This document shows positions 1-8,788 of a DNA stretch of 60,263 bases, one piece after another; position 1 is the stretch's first letter, and each line of letters begins with the position of its first letter. The stretch is from assembly GCA_015222055.1 (NCBI GenBank), contig JADFUR010000062.1:1-60263 (forward strand), given 5' to 3'. The DNA is from Bacteroidota bacterium (GTDB lineage: Bacteria; Bacteroidota; Bacteroidia; Bacteroidales; B39-G9). Below the pieces are notes generated by a model, which made no database searches, had not been told where the DNA came from, and worked only from the letters and a program-made list of their open reading frames with translations. The translations under genes were made by a program, and so were the position numbers.

Positions 1-1149
1 GAAATTGTGTTTTTTCTTTTTGAGCATTTATTTTTAAAAGAAAAAAAAAGTTTGCTTTTTTTTATTTGGGGACAAGAAATATTTAGCGACAACAGCAAGT
101 ATTTGTTTGAGTATCTAAACAAAAAAAATGATTTTGAAGTAAATCTTTTTGTAAAAGACAAAAAGATTTATAAAGAATTGTTTCGAAAATATCCCCAACA
201 AACAATATATGCATTAAGTTTGAAGGGATTTAAGCTTTTTTTTAAATCCAAAACCGTTATTATTTCTAATGGTCTTGATAAATTTTATTTTTTACCGTAT
301 TATTTAAGTCCACGAAATAAAAATATTATTCAGTTATGGCATGGTAGCCTGTTTAAGCGATTAGGTTTTCAAGTAAAAAATTGGGAAAAAATTAAAAGCA
401 AAAAAGTATTTCAAAAGTATTCAAAATTTATTGTTTGCTCTACTCTTGAAAGATTTATGGTGTCGTCTTGTTTCGATATGAAAATTGATGATGTGTGGGT
501 TTGCGATTATCCACGTAACGATTATTTTTTTAACACCGATAATAATTTATTAGAAGAACATCCGTATTTAAACAGTAAAGTAATATTATACGCACCTACT
601 TGGAGGGAAGAAGGATATAAAGTTAAGTTTTTTCCTTTTGAAGATGCTGATATTGCTCAAATACAAAATTTTCTTGAACAAAACGATACTTATCTCTTAA
701 TAAGAGGACATAAAGAAGAGTGTGAAAGAATATATAACAACTACGATTTACCAATAGACCAAACTAGTAGAATATTGCCAGCAAGTCAGGAAATATTTCC
801 TGATGGTGAAAAATTATTACAATATGTAAATATATTGATTACTGATTATTCCGGAATTTATAACGATTTTTTACTACTTAACAGGCCGATAGTATTTATC
901 CCCTATGATTTAAAAGAATACTCAACTTACAGAGGGGTTTTGCTTAACTATGATAAATTTACAGCAGGACCAAAAGTTTTTAATCAGAAAGATTTTTTAA
1001 ATGAGATTGAAGCCTATCTTAACAATCCAAAGAAAGATTCTGAATTGAGATTGAAATTGAGAGATGTCTTTCATGATTATTCAGATGGAAAAGCTTGTGA
1101 AAGGATAGAAAATTATATTGTTGAATTTTTAAATGAGAAAAATAATTAA
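1..1149 (+). CDS. CDP-glycerol glycerophosphotransferase family protein (5' end possibly outside window)
   Basis: This is a TagB/TagF-like transferase (Glyphos_transf family) that moves a glycerol-phosphate or similar phospho-alditol from a CDP-activated donor to a surface glycan at the inner face of the membrane. Family landmarks in order are QLWHGSLFKRLG (about residue 110), CDYPRND (about 165), ILYAPTWREEG (about 195) and a C-terminal block containing ITDYSGIYNDFLLLNRP then PYDLKEY and RGVLLNYDKFTAGP. The frame is open to base 1; GTG at 7 is the first possible start in the window, so the true start may lie upstream. It is followed after 24 bases by methyltransferase genes on the same strand. 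The neighbouring phosphonate operon makes an unusual CMP- or CDP-linked donor a real possibility, but the donor is inference. Confidence 0.85.
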   Translation, partial: EIVFFLFEHLFLKEKKSLLFFIWGQEIFSDNSKYLFEYLNKKNDFEVNLFVKDKKIYKELFRKYPQQTIYALSLKGFKLFFKSKTVIISNGLDKFYFLPYYLSPRNKNIIQLWHGSLFKRLGFQVKNWEKIKSKKVFQKYSKFIVCSTLERFMVSSCFDMKIDDVWVCDYPRNDYFFNTDNNLLEEHPYLNSKVILYAPTWREEGYKVKFFPFEDADIAQIQNFLEQNDTYLLIRGHKEECERIYNNYDLPIDQTSRILPASQEIFPDGEKLLQYVNILITDYSGIYNDFLLLNRPIVFIPYDLKEYSTYRGVLLNYDKFTAGPKVFNQKDFLNEIEAYLNNPKKDSELRLKLRDVFHDYSDGKACERIENYIVEFLNEKNN

Positions 1150-1173
1150 TTAGGAAAATAATACATAAAAAAT

Positions 1174-1989
1174 ATGAAAACATTTAATTGCCCTATATGC
1201 TCTTCTGAATTAATAAAAACAGGATATAGAAACATAATATTTAATGCAGAAAATTATTATTGTTCCAATTGCCATTCTTATCATATAATGTCTTATTTTG
1301 ATTTTTCTGATTATTATGCAAAACAATATCATGATGATTTTTCATTCGTGAAAGCAAAAAAACATTATAAATTATTTTGTGGCTTTCAGAATTCAAGAGC
1401 ATATTCCAGATGTAGATTTTTTAGAAAACACACCCAGAAACAAAGGTTCGATAATTTTTTAGAAATCGGGGGAGGAAATGGCCAAAATTTTTTAGTTTTC
1501 GATTTATTTAATAAACCTAAATCATATATTATTGTTGAACCAAATATAAAATTTAATATTAACAAACCAAATTTAAGATATTATAACAATCTTTTTGAAA
1601 ACACTGAAGATTCTTCTTTAGGGAAAGTAGATTTAATAATGTTATTTCATGTATTGGAACATATATATGATGTTAATAGTTTTTTAGAAAGGGTTAGAAA
1701 ATAGGGTTGTAAGTATATGTTTTTTGAGGTTCTGAATATTGAAAATAAAAAAGTTTTAGAAGAAGATCTTTTAAATTACCCTCATTATCATCACTATTCA
1801 ATAAAATCTTTAGAATGTCTTTTTAAATCGACGAATATTAATGATTATAAATTATTTGGGATTAATCCAATTACTTATCATCCATATAAAAAAGTGCCTT
1901 TTTTAAAGCGTATAATATTTAAAGGATTAGGAATAAATGAAATTATTGACAAAAAAGGATTATATATTAGAGGATTAATAAAATTTTAA
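1174..1989 (+). pseudogene. Class I SAM methyltransferase interrupted by one in-frame TAG
   Basis: Two open segments (1174-1704 and 1717-1989) lie in the same reading frame and are separated only by TAG at 1702-1704 and four further codons. Joined, they give about 271 codons. The N-terminal half has a CPICSSEL...YYCSNCHSY zinc-ribbon-like pair of CxxC motifs, a glycine-rich SAM loop (LEIGGGNGQNF) and LIMLFHVLEHIYD. The second half begins FFEVLNIEN, the strand expected just after the stop in methyltransferase_23-type proteins, and ends with PHYHHYSIKSLECLF. The stop falls between the post-motif helix and that strand, so neither fragment is likely to be active alone. TAG is used as an ordinary terminator by other genes here (for example at 2639 and 18130), which argues against reassignment. 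Either a nonsense mutation or a base error explains it. The likely role is glycan modification in this cluster. Confidence 0.75.
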
Positions 1990-1990
1990 C

Positions 1991-2641
1991 ATGAAATATA
2001 AATATAAAACACACACACAATTTAAAAAAACCAGAGATGAAGTTCTTTTAGAATATTGTGACGGTAAGAAAGTTTTGCATATTGGAGCAACAGATTCTCC
2101 ATATACAGAACAAAAATTTTCAGATAACTTGCTTTTGCATACTAAAATTCAAAAGAAAGCAAGTGAATTACTAGGAATTGATATTGATAAAGATTCAATA
2201 GATTTTTTATGTAAAAAGGGTGTTGATAATATTATTGAGTTTAACATGAATAATTTAAAAGAGCTGAATTTTGAACCAGAGATAATTATTTTTGGAGAAA
2301 CTATAGAACATTTAATGAATCAAGAGATTGCTTTGTCTATTTTGAAAAAAAGCATGAATAAAGACACAAAATTACTTGTTTCAACACCAAATGCTATGTG
2401 GCTAAATAAAATAATAGATACTTTTAAATTTCAGGAAATTCAGCATACAGATCATAAAATGATTTTTAGCTATGCAACAATAAAAAATTTGTTTGAAACA
2501 AATGGTTTTGTTTTAGATACTCTATATTTTACATTTCTGAATCGTAAACGCGAAGGGGGGACAAAATTTTTTAAAAAATGTTTTTGTAAAATTTTTATGG
2601 GCTTTTCAGAGACAATTGTTGCTGTTATAAAATTGGCATAG
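1991..2641 (+). CDS. Class I SAM-dependent methyltransferase
   Basis: The 216-residue protein has a Rossmann-type methyltransferase layout: KKVLHIGATDSPYTE is a degenerate motif I (residues about 26-40), LLGIDIDKDSIDFL is the acidic strand-2 motif, and EIIIFGETIEHLMN is the post-motif II segment common in methyltransferase_11/23 proteins. LLVSTPNAMWL and HKMIFSYATIKNLFETNGF complete the fold. The gene starts one base after the preceding interrupted methyltransferase, so the two are almost certainly co-transcribed and probably act on the same polysaccharide or its lipid carrier. The substrate cannot be read from the sequence. It ends convergently with the KpsS-like gene on the other strand, only 5 bases away. 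Confidence 0.8.
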   Translation: MKYKYKTHTQFKKTRDEVLLEYCDGKKVLHIGATDSPYTEQKFSDNLLLHTKIQKKASELLGIDIDKDSIDFLCKKGVDNIIEFNMNNLKELNFEPEIIIFGETIEHLMNQEIALSILKKSMNKDTKLLVSTPNAMWLNKIIDTFKFQEIQHTDHKMIFSYATIKNLFETNGFVLDTLYFTFLNRKREGGTKFFKKCFCKIFMGFSETIVAVIKLA

Positions 2642-2646
2642 AATTA

Positions 2647-4026
2647 TTATTTAAAATGCAATCTTAATTTATCTAAACTTTTTTGAAATTTTTCAGGGTC
2701 TGTGTTTGCTTTAATATTACCAACACCGAAATAATTGAAATGATAGAAATTTTTGTAAATAATTTTTGCAAATAAATTGAAATTTTCACTTTTTACGGAT
2801 TTGTCATAGCATTCAATTGCTTGGCGCAAATTTTTAAATTTATCTGTATATTCTAATAAGAAATTAAATCCTGAATATAGCGATTCTCCAAAGGAAATAA
2901 CCTTTTTTCCAGAGAGTAATGCATCAATTCCAAATGTTGAATTAATTGTTGCTATTATATCGTATTCATTTTTTTCAAAAGTATCGACTAATCTAATTTG
3001 AGGGAATTTAGATGATAATTTATTCAATACGAGTATGATTAGTTTATTGTACTTGTTTTGTTCTGCAGGATGGAGTTTAAAATCAACATAGATATTACTA
3101 TCAATAAGCTTAACAATATTTTGAATGAAATCAACAGGGGATTTATATTTTGAAAAAACATGTAGTTGTGTGTCACTATATATTTGCAGAGGAATTAAAA
3201 TTTTATATATAGGTTCTTTGCTTTCAGGTATAGAGAAGTAATTTAAATCTAACCATTCACCACGATTTATTAGTTGAGAAAGATACTTTTCCTTTTCGAA
3301 ATTTAATTTAAACTTTGTTTTTAAAGTTTTAAATAGATTAAAACGGCTTCCGTTTCTGAATAAATAATTTTGAAATCCAGATAGAAAAAAATATGCTTTG
3401 ACAACTTTTTTTTGATTTGATTGAGGTATTTTTTTTTGATTTGCTTTTAATGATAATAAAATTTTTTTATACTTGTCGCCTATCGGAGATTCTGAATCAA
3501 TGGTTTTTAATTGATTTTTAAAATCGTTTCGTATTGATGAATAGTAATTTGTTCCCTTTTTATCAAAATAAATAGTTTGTGGAAAATTCGTTATTTCTCC
3601 AAAAAATACAGTTCCTTTACATTGGATTATCGCTTTAGAAAAAGCAAGAGCTTCACTTTTATTACCACTCCAGCATAACCCGATAGAATTTTTTTCTATT
3701 TTATTTGAAATCCATTCGATATTGTACAAGTACTGACTTTTTGCTTTTTGGGGAGACTTGCCAAAATATTGAATTAAGTAGTTTAATACTTTAGTTTCTC
3801 TTCCATCTAAATCTCTTTCTGGTTTTCTCTTTTTTTTATTGTAATACGGAGGGATAAGATAAACCGTATGAAAAACTTTTTTAAATCTTTTTTGTGATTT
3901 AATAGTTAAAAATAGTGAAATATTGTCACTAAACACAATGACTTCGTTTTTGGTTTCTAAAAATTCAAATAAACTTAAATAAAAAAAAGCATGATTAAGA
4001 TGTTGTACGTAAACATATGTTTTCAT
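2647..4026 (-). CDS. KpsS/LipB-like capsule polysaccharide transferase family protein
   Basis: The 459-residue protein resembles the Capsule_synth (KpsS/LipB) family, whose characterised members are Kdo glycosyltransferases that act on capsule lipid anchors. Matching signatures are IPLQIYSDTQLHVFSKYKSP (residues 278-297), VDFKLHPAEQNKY (314-326) and ATINSTFGIDALLSGKKVISFGES (359-382). The last is the donor-nucleotide region typical of these GT-B enzymes. No signal peptide or membrane span is visible, which suggests a cytoplasmic enzyme. The gene is the last of a four-gene operon, 6 bases after the phosphonate alcohol dehydrogenase gene. That placement makes it a candidate for attaching the phosphonate, or the sugar carrying it, to the surface polymer; this is inference, and ordinary glycan chemistry is equally possible. 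Confidence 0.65.
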   Translation of the reverse strand: MKTYVYVQHLNHAFFYLSLFEFLETKNEVIVFSDNISLFLTIKSQKRFKKVFHTVYLIPPYYNKKKRKPERDLDGRETKVLNYLIQYFGKSPQKAKSQYLYNIEWISNKIEKNSIGLCWSGNKSEALAFSKAIIQCKGTVFFGEITNFPQTIYFDKKGTNYYSSIRNDFKNQLKTIDSESPIGDKYKKILLSLKANQKKIPQSNQKKVVKAYFFLSGFQNYLFRNGSRFNLFKTLKTKFKLNFEKEKYLSQLINRGEWLDLNYFSIPESKEPIYKILIPLQIYSDTQLHVFSKYKSPVDFIQNIVKLIDSNIYVDFKLHPAEQNKYNKLIILVLNKLSSKFPQIRLVDTFEKNEYDIIATINSTFGIDALLSGKKVISFGESLYSGFNFLLEYTDKFKNLRQAIECYDKSVKSENFNLFAKIIYKNFYHFNYFGVGNIKANTDPEKFQKSLDKLRLHFK

Positions 4027-4032
4027 AAAAAT

Positions 4033-5151
4033 TTATTTTAATATAGCATTAATAAACGTTTGTGATATTTTTCTAGGATTGTTTTTCATCCTTTCGGAAT
4101 TAATATTATCTAATATAATTTTAGCGTCAAAATTGTTCCCAATAAGCTTTTTTATGCTCGTTTCAATGCCTAACGAGAGAATAAATTCTGTTAGTGTGCT
4201 TTCTAAATTTTTTGTTTTTATGTTAATTAAAGTGCACATATCTTCTATGCTTTTCTTTACAAAAGAAGCTCCTCTTTTGTCGTTGCAATCATTTTCTGTA
4301 ACATTATAGTTAAATTCAAGAAAATGAGCTAAAGTTAATGCTACGGCGTGACCATGAGGGATTTTATAATGACTCGTAAAAGAATATGACACGGCGTGTG
4401 GAGCTGTTGTCTTTGCAATATTTATTGCTTTGCCAGCTAAATGAGACGCCCAAGATACTTTTTCTTTAGCTTTTTCATCATTTTTATTCACAGCCAATGG
4501 GAGATTATCCCATAAAACTTTTATTGCTTTCGTCGAATATTCTATGGATTCTTTATTAGAATTTACGCTCCAGTATGATTCTATAGCTTGAGCAAAAGCA
4601 TCAAGCCCTGTAACTGCTGTTAAATATTTTGAGGCTGAAAAAGCAAATGCAGGGTTTATTAGAACTGTTTCGGGTAATAATTTATTACTTGATACTGAAT
4701 ATTTTTTTTGGTCAACATAAGCAACTGCAAAATGAGTAGCTTCGCTTCCCGTTCCTGATGTTGTAGGTAAGGCAATAAAAGGTACAACACTGCCATTTGT
4801 AGTGTTTGAAATAATAAGTGTTTTTAAATTGCCTTGTTCTGAGTGAAAAATGTTAATCAATTTTGCCATATCAATAACGCTTCCACCTCCCACAGCCATT
4901 ATCAAATCACAATTGTTTTTGTTAAATAAAGATATTCCTCTTTCAACATCTTCAACTTTGGGGTTTCGCTCAAAGTCATAAAATGTTACATGACAAAAGT
5001 CGCTTAAAATTGGTTCTATTTCTTTATCTGCACCAGAATAGGTGTAAGAATTTTTTCCCCTTACAAGAAGAATTTTTTTAGGCGATTTTTCAGAAAGTAT
5101 CTTTTTTAAAAAAGATACTGCATCATATCCAAATTTAACTGTTTGTGTCAT
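4033..5151 (-). CDS. Iron-type alcohol dehydrogenase, probable phosphonoacetaldehyde reductase
   Basis: This 372-residue member of the Fe-ADH/dehydroquinate-synthase-like fold has the NAD-binding loop AVGGGSVIDMAK (86-97), ALPTTSGTGSEATH (127-140), the metal-ligand aspartate D184 in TGLDAFAQAIESYWS, H252 in TAPHAVSY, and H266/H268 in IPHGHAVAL. Q188 sits where ordinary iron alcohol dehydrogenases carry a metal-binding histidine. I recall a glutamine here in phosphonate-pathway members but could not check it. It directly follows phosphonopyruvate decarboxylase with a one-base overlap (ATG at 5149-5151, stop of the previous gene at 5151-5153). The expected reaction is reduction of phosphonoacetaldehyde to 2-hydroxyethylphosphonate. 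Because no aminotransferase is present, hydroxyethyl- rather than aminoethylphosphonate is the predicted product. Confidence 0.85.
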   Translation of the reverse strand: MTQTVKFGYDAVSFLKKILSEKSPKKILLVRGKNSYTYSGADKEIEPILSDFCHVTFYDFERNPKVEDVERGISLFNKNNCDLIMAVGGGSVIDMAKLINIFHSEQGNLKTLIISNTTNGSVVPFIALPTTSGTGSEATHFAVAYVDQKKYSVSSNKLLPETVLINPAFAFSASKYLTAVTGLDAFAQAIESYWSVNSNKESIEYSTKAIKVLWDNLPLAVNKNDEKAKEKVSWASHLAGKAINIAKTTAPHAVSYSFTSHYKIPHGHAVALTLAHFLEFNYNVTENDCNDKRGASFVKKSIEDMCTLINIKTKNLESTLTEFILSLGIETSIKKLIGNNFDAKIILDNINSERMKNNPRKISQTFINAILK

Positions 5152-6275
5152 TATTTTAGGGTGCTCATAAAATTATTTTTGTTTTCAATAGTAGTTAAAG
5201 TTGGTCTTCCAAGATTTTTTCTGGCTCCTTTATTAATTTTAACTTCTAGCAAAGCTGGCCCTTCGGTGTTTTTAAGTTTGATAATATTTTCCGACAAGCT
5301 TTTTTTATCATCGGCGATAAATACTTTTTTGTAATTAAAACCTTTGGCAATAGATTTAAAATCAATGCTGTGGCCAATTGTTGGTTGGCCTCCTACAGAA
5401 TCGTGAGCTCCATTATTAAAAATAATATGCTTATAATTTTTTGGGCATAAACTTCCAATAATTCCCATCGATCCGGTATGCATAATTACAGCACCGTCAC
5501 CGTCAAAACAAAAAATTTGTTTTTCTTTTTTTTGTAGGGCTATTCCCAAAGCTATTTGACTTGAATGGCCCATAGATCCAACTGTTAAAAAATCATTTTG
5601 ATGACCTTGGCATAACTCTTCTCTATATTCAAATAATTCCCTAGATGTTTTCCCTGTTGTTGATACAATTATATCATCCTTATTAAGAGCGTCTACAATT
5701 ATTTTAATTGCATCTTCTCTTTTCATTTCAAAATTTGTTTTTACCTTATTTTTTAATTCATAAGGCTCAAATAAATTTTTTCTAACAACAAAAGCAAAAG
5801 GACTGCTACTTTTTTTTATATGTTTTATTGATTTTTCAATTACAAGCTTTGCTTTTTCAAATTCCTCAGGTAATATTTCATAAGGAATATTCATTGCTTC
5901 AAGCAATTTTGTTGTTACTTCTCCTTGCTTAATATGCTGTGGTTCATCTTTTATGCCGGGTTCTCCTCGCCAACCAATCATTAATAATATTGGAATACTG
6001 TATACTTTTTCGTCAACCAGAGATAATAATGGATTAATTGCGTTCCCAATACCTGAATTCTGCATATATATTAGCGGAATTTTCCCTGTAGCAAGATGAT
6101 AGCCTGCACCTAAAGCAATTGCACCACCTTCGTTAGCAGCAATTATATTGTTTTCAGCCGCCACATTGTCTGTAAAATAAGCACATATGTTTTTTAAAAG
6201 AGAATCTGGTACTCCAGAAAAAAAATCAACACCATTTTTTTTTAATAATTCATAAAACGATTTAGTATTTATCAT
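5151..6275 (-). CDS. Phosphonopyruvate decarboxylase (ThDP-dependent)
   Basis: This enzyme decarboxylates phosphonopyruvate to phosphonoacetaldehyde, the irreversible step that pulls the unfavourable PEP mutase reaction forward. The 374-residue single-chain thiamine-diphosphate layout is clear: the catalytic glutamate E49 lies in [19 protein letters not shown], the pyrophosphate/Mg motif starts at FDGDGA (257-262), and the matching [11 protein letters not shown] block at 287-297 is highly characteristic of phosphonopyruvate and sulfopyruvate decarboxylases. Its start overlaps the end of the PEP mutase gene by four bases (ATGA), so the two are translationally coupled. Genomic context distinguishes it from sulfopyruvate decarboxylase: the upstream partner is PEP mutase. 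Confidence 0.93.
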   Translation of the reverse strand: MINTKSFYELLKKNGVDFFSGVPDSLLKNICAYFTDNVAAENNIIAANEGGAIALGAGYHLATGKIPLIYMQNSGIGNAINPLLSLVDEKVYSIPILLMIGWRGEPGIKDEPQHIKQGEVTTKLLEAMNIPYEILPEEFEKAKLVIEKSIKHIKKSSSPFAFVVRKNLFEPYELKNKVKTNFEMKREDAIKIIVDALNKDDIIVSTTGKTSRELFEYREELCQGHQNDFLTVGSMGHSSQIALGIALQKKEKQIFCFDGDGAVIMHTGSMGIIGSLCPKNYKHIIFNNGAHDSVGGQPTIGHSIDFKSIAKGFNYKKVFIADDKKSLSENIIKLKNTEGPALLEVKINKGARKNLGRPTLTTIENKNNFMSTLK

Positions 6276-7576
6276 CTTGTTCCGGGTATTAAATTAAGAA
6301 TTTCTTTAATCGATAAACATTTGTCATTAGCTTCGTATGACCTTTCGTTAATCAAAATTGATTTAGCTACGTCTACCATTGCAGGATAAGAACTTCTTAG
6401 CATGTGATTAGCATATATTACTACATTAACCCCTGCTTTAATTAGTTCATTTTCTGTTATTTGATTGTATGTGGTGGGGACGACAACCAATGGAATTTTG
6501 CTTTTGAATTTTTTATATTCTTCGCAAAAAGCTAATATTTCGTCGGGAGACTTTTCTTTACTATGAATCATTATTCCGTCAGCTCCTGCTTCTATATATG
6601 CTTTTGCTCTTTTTAATGCATCTTCTTGTCCTTGTTTTAGTATTAGACTTTCTATTCGGGCAATAATCATAAAATCTTCAGTAATTTGTGCATTTTTACC
6701 CATATTTATTTTATGACAAAAATTTTCAATTGTATCTTGACTTTGTGCAACATCTGTTCCAAATAAAGAATTCTTTTTTAAACCTATTTTGTCTTCAATA
6801 ATAATAGCAGAAATACCAAGTCTTTCGAGTGTTCTAACGGTAAAAACAAAATGTTCGGGTTTTCCTCCAGTATCACCATCATAAATTATGGGTTTTGTTG
6901 TGCATTCTAAGGTGTCGTTTAAACTATGAAGCCTGGTTGTAACATCAACTGCTTCTATATCTGGTTTGCCTTTTACCGTTGAGTCTGTTAAACTTGACGA
7001 CCACATGCCGTCAAATTCTTTTTTAATGCCATTAATTTCAACATTTGCATGCTCGCAAATTAATCCTGTTAAACCACTATGAGATTCGATTATTCTAACA
7101 ATTGGTTTTGCGTCAATTAATCGTTTTAATTTTTTTTGTCTTATTTCGGGTGTTGTTCCAATTTCTTTTATGCTTTTATTTAATCGTGTAGATGAAATTC
7201 CCTGTGTATAAGGTATCTCAATTAATTTTCCACCCCATTCTTTAAGAGTTTTGCATACATTTTCTCTAATGTCTTTTTGTACTCCTTTTGCCCAATCATC
7301 GCCATGTACAACAAAATCAGGTTTGAGTTTTTTTAGGTTTGGAACATAGTCTAAGGTAGTTTGTGGTACAACATTAACAACGCCCTTAATGTTTTCAATT
7401 ATTAATTTTCTTTGTTCAAAAGTCATATAAGGAAGCCGCTTATAGCTTGCAATAGCCTTATCGGTTAATACACCAACAGTTAATGTTCCCAACTTTTTTG
7501 CTTCATTGATAATATTTAAGTGACCTGGATGAATTATGTCTGCACTCATTCCTACATATACTGTTTTTCCTTGCAT
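6272..7576 (-). CDS. Cytidylyltransferase-phosphoenolpyruvate mutase fusion
   Basis: Residues 1-135 form a nucleotidyltransferase of the tagD/PCT type: HPGH at 16-19 (the HxGH nucleotide motif), [11 protein letters not shown] at 88-98 and ISSTRLN at 127-133. Residues from about 145 to 434 form phosphoenolpyruvate mutase: [12 protein letters not shown] at 188-199, YDGDTGG at 232-238 and the diagnostic EDKxxxxxNS motif at 261-270, which separates true PEP mutases from isocitrate-lyase relatives. PEP mutase converts PEP to phosphonopyruvate, the entry to almost all phosphonates. The fused N-terminal domain is expected to activate the end product with CTP, as PntC-type enzymes do. It is the first gene of a compact operon and starts 46 bases from the next divergent track. 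The domain fusion joins the first and a late step of one pathway in one chain. Confidence 0.92.
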   Translation of the reverse strand: MQGKTVYVGMSADIIHPGHLNIINEAKKLGTLTVGVLTDKAIASYKRLPYMTFEQRKLIIENIKGVVNVVPQTTLDYVPNLKKLKPDFVVHGDDWAKGVQKDIRENVCKTLKEWGGKLIEIPYTQGISSTRLNKSIKEIGTTPEIRQKKLKRLIDAKPIVRIIESHSGLTGLICEHANVEINGIKKEFDGMWSSSLTDSTVKGKPDIEAVDVTTRLHSLNDTLECTTKPIIYDGDTGGKPEHFVFTVRTLERLGISAIIIEDKIGLKKNSLFGTDVAQSQDTIENFCHKINMGKNAQITEDFMIIARIESLILKQGQEDALKRAKAYIEAGADGIMIHSKEKSPDEILAFCEEYKKFKSKIPLVVVPTTYNQITENELIKAGVNVVIYANHMLRSSYPAMVDVAKSILINERSYEANDKCLSIKEILNLIPGTR

Positions 7577-7687
7577 GTTTAGATTTTTTTATATGTTAAA
7601 TTTCAAAATTAAAACTTTATTTTGAAAAACAAGAATATTTACCCATTAATGCTTAAATTTGTTTTTTCATATTTAATACGATTAATT

Positions 7688-8740
7688 ATGTATCATAAAA
7701 TTATAAGAATTTTTACATTGTTTGTTTTCTCAATAATGTTTTTTTCTTGTGTTCCTACACGACAATTTCAGGAGTTGAAAAATAAAAATGATAAATGTGT
7801 TGATGAAAGAGATTCTTTAAAAAGTTTTAACGAGAGCTTAACTGTGAAAAACACAGAATCTTTATCAGAAATAGAGGAACTTAAAAAGGAAATTGTCGAT
7901 TTAGCTTCGAGTAAAGCGGATATTGAAGACACCCTTTCTTTTTATTCAAAAAAATATAATGTTTATAAAAAATTATATGATGATAATACTTTAAATCAAA
8001 ACAAATATGATTCAAGTAATGATAATGAAACGAAGCTTTTACTCGCTGAAATACAGGCAACAAAAAACGATTTGCAAAAGAGGGAAGATAAGTTAAAGGA
8101 ATTAGAACTTGCTTTAAATTCTAAACAAAAGGAGATTGATGCTAAAAACAAAAATTTATTAGTGATAGATTCTGAACTGAAAGAAAAACAAAAAGAGCTT
8201 GAAGAACAAAGCAAAAAGTATATTGAATTACAAAATATTATAAACAGACAAGATTCTGCCGTTGCTGTGTTAAAAGAAAAGGTTACCGATGCCTTGCTTG
8301 GTTTTGAAAACAAAGGACTGTCTATTAATGTTAGGAATGGTAAGGTTTATGTTTCAATGGAAGAGAAATTGCTTTTTAAAAGCGGTAAATATAACGTTGA
8401 TAGTAAAGGCATAAATGCATTGAAGAAATTATCTGGAGTCTTAGAACAAAATAAAGAGATTAATATTTTGGTTGAGGGTCACACTGATAATGTTCCATAT
8501 CACGGAACAGGTAACATAAAAGATAATTGGGACTTAAGTGTAATGAGAGCAACTGCAATAGTTAAAACACTTCTTAATAATTCAAAAATAGAACCCAAAA
8601 GAATAACTGCTGCCGGAAGAGGTAAATATGTTCCTCTTGAGTCTGCAAAAACTTCAGAAGCAAGAAGAAAAAATAGAAGGACAGAAATTATTTTAACACC
8701 AAAGCTCAATGAGTTATTCCAGATATTAGAAAGCAACTAA
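7688..8740 (+). CDS. OmpA-family lipoprotein with long coiled coil
   Basis: ATG at 7688 is preferred because it gives a clean lipoprotein signal (YHKIIRIFTLFVFSIMFFSC) with a lipobox MFFSC. The frame is open further upstream to TTG 7622 and ATG 7649, but those starts would bury the signal. After the lipid-anchored cysteine comes a roughly 180-residue Glu/Lys/Asn-rich coiled coil with repeated LKEL, KEKQKELEEQ and KQKEIDA segments. A C-terminal OmpA peptidoglycan-binding domain (about the last 120 residues) contains LFKSGKYNVDSKG, VEGHTDNVPYHG, LSVMRATAIV and ITAAGRGKYVP. Such proteins tie the outer membrane to the cell wall. The gene diverges from the phosphonate operon and ends in a strong terminator at 8748-8776. 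Confidence 0.88.
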   Translation: MYHKIIRIFTLFVFSIMFFSCVPTRQFQELKNKNDKCVDERDSLKSFNESLTVKNTESLSEIEELKKEIVDLASSKADIEDTLSFYSKKYNVYKKLYDDNTLNQNKYDSSNDNETKLLLAEIQATKNDLQKREDKLKELELALNSKQKEIDAKNKNLLVIDSELKEKQKELEEQSKKYIELQNIINRQDSAVAVLKEKVTDALLGFENKGLSINVRNGKVYVSMEEKLLFKSGKYNVDSKGINALKKLSGVLEQNKEINILVEGHTDNVPYHGTGNIKDNWDLSVMRATAIVKTLLNNSKIEPKRITAAGRGKYVPLESAKTSEARRKNRRTEIILTPKLNELFQILESN

Positions 8741-8747
8741 TTTATTA

Positions 8748-8776
8748 AACAGTCTGAAAAACAGACTGTTTTTTTT
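8748..8776 (+). terminator. Rho-independent terminator after the OmpA lipoprotein gene
   Basis: A perfect 9-bp stem AACAGTCTG / CAGACTGTT with an AAAAA loop is followed by six T residues. It sits 7 bases after the stop at 8740 and only 12 bases before the TTG start proposed for the radical SAM gene. Confidence 0.9.
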
Positions 8777-8788
8777 ATATTATTTATT

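Noticed and set aside
1702-1704. TAG recoding (pyrrolysine or suppressor) in the methyltransferase
   Set aside because: TAG terminates other genes in the window normally, and no pyl genes or suppressor tRNA are seen. Mutation or base error is simpler.
5151-6275. Sulfopyruvate decarboxylase (coenzyme M or sulfonate pathway)
   Set aside because: The upstream partner is PEP mutase with EDKxxxxxNS, and no phosphosulfolactate genes are present.
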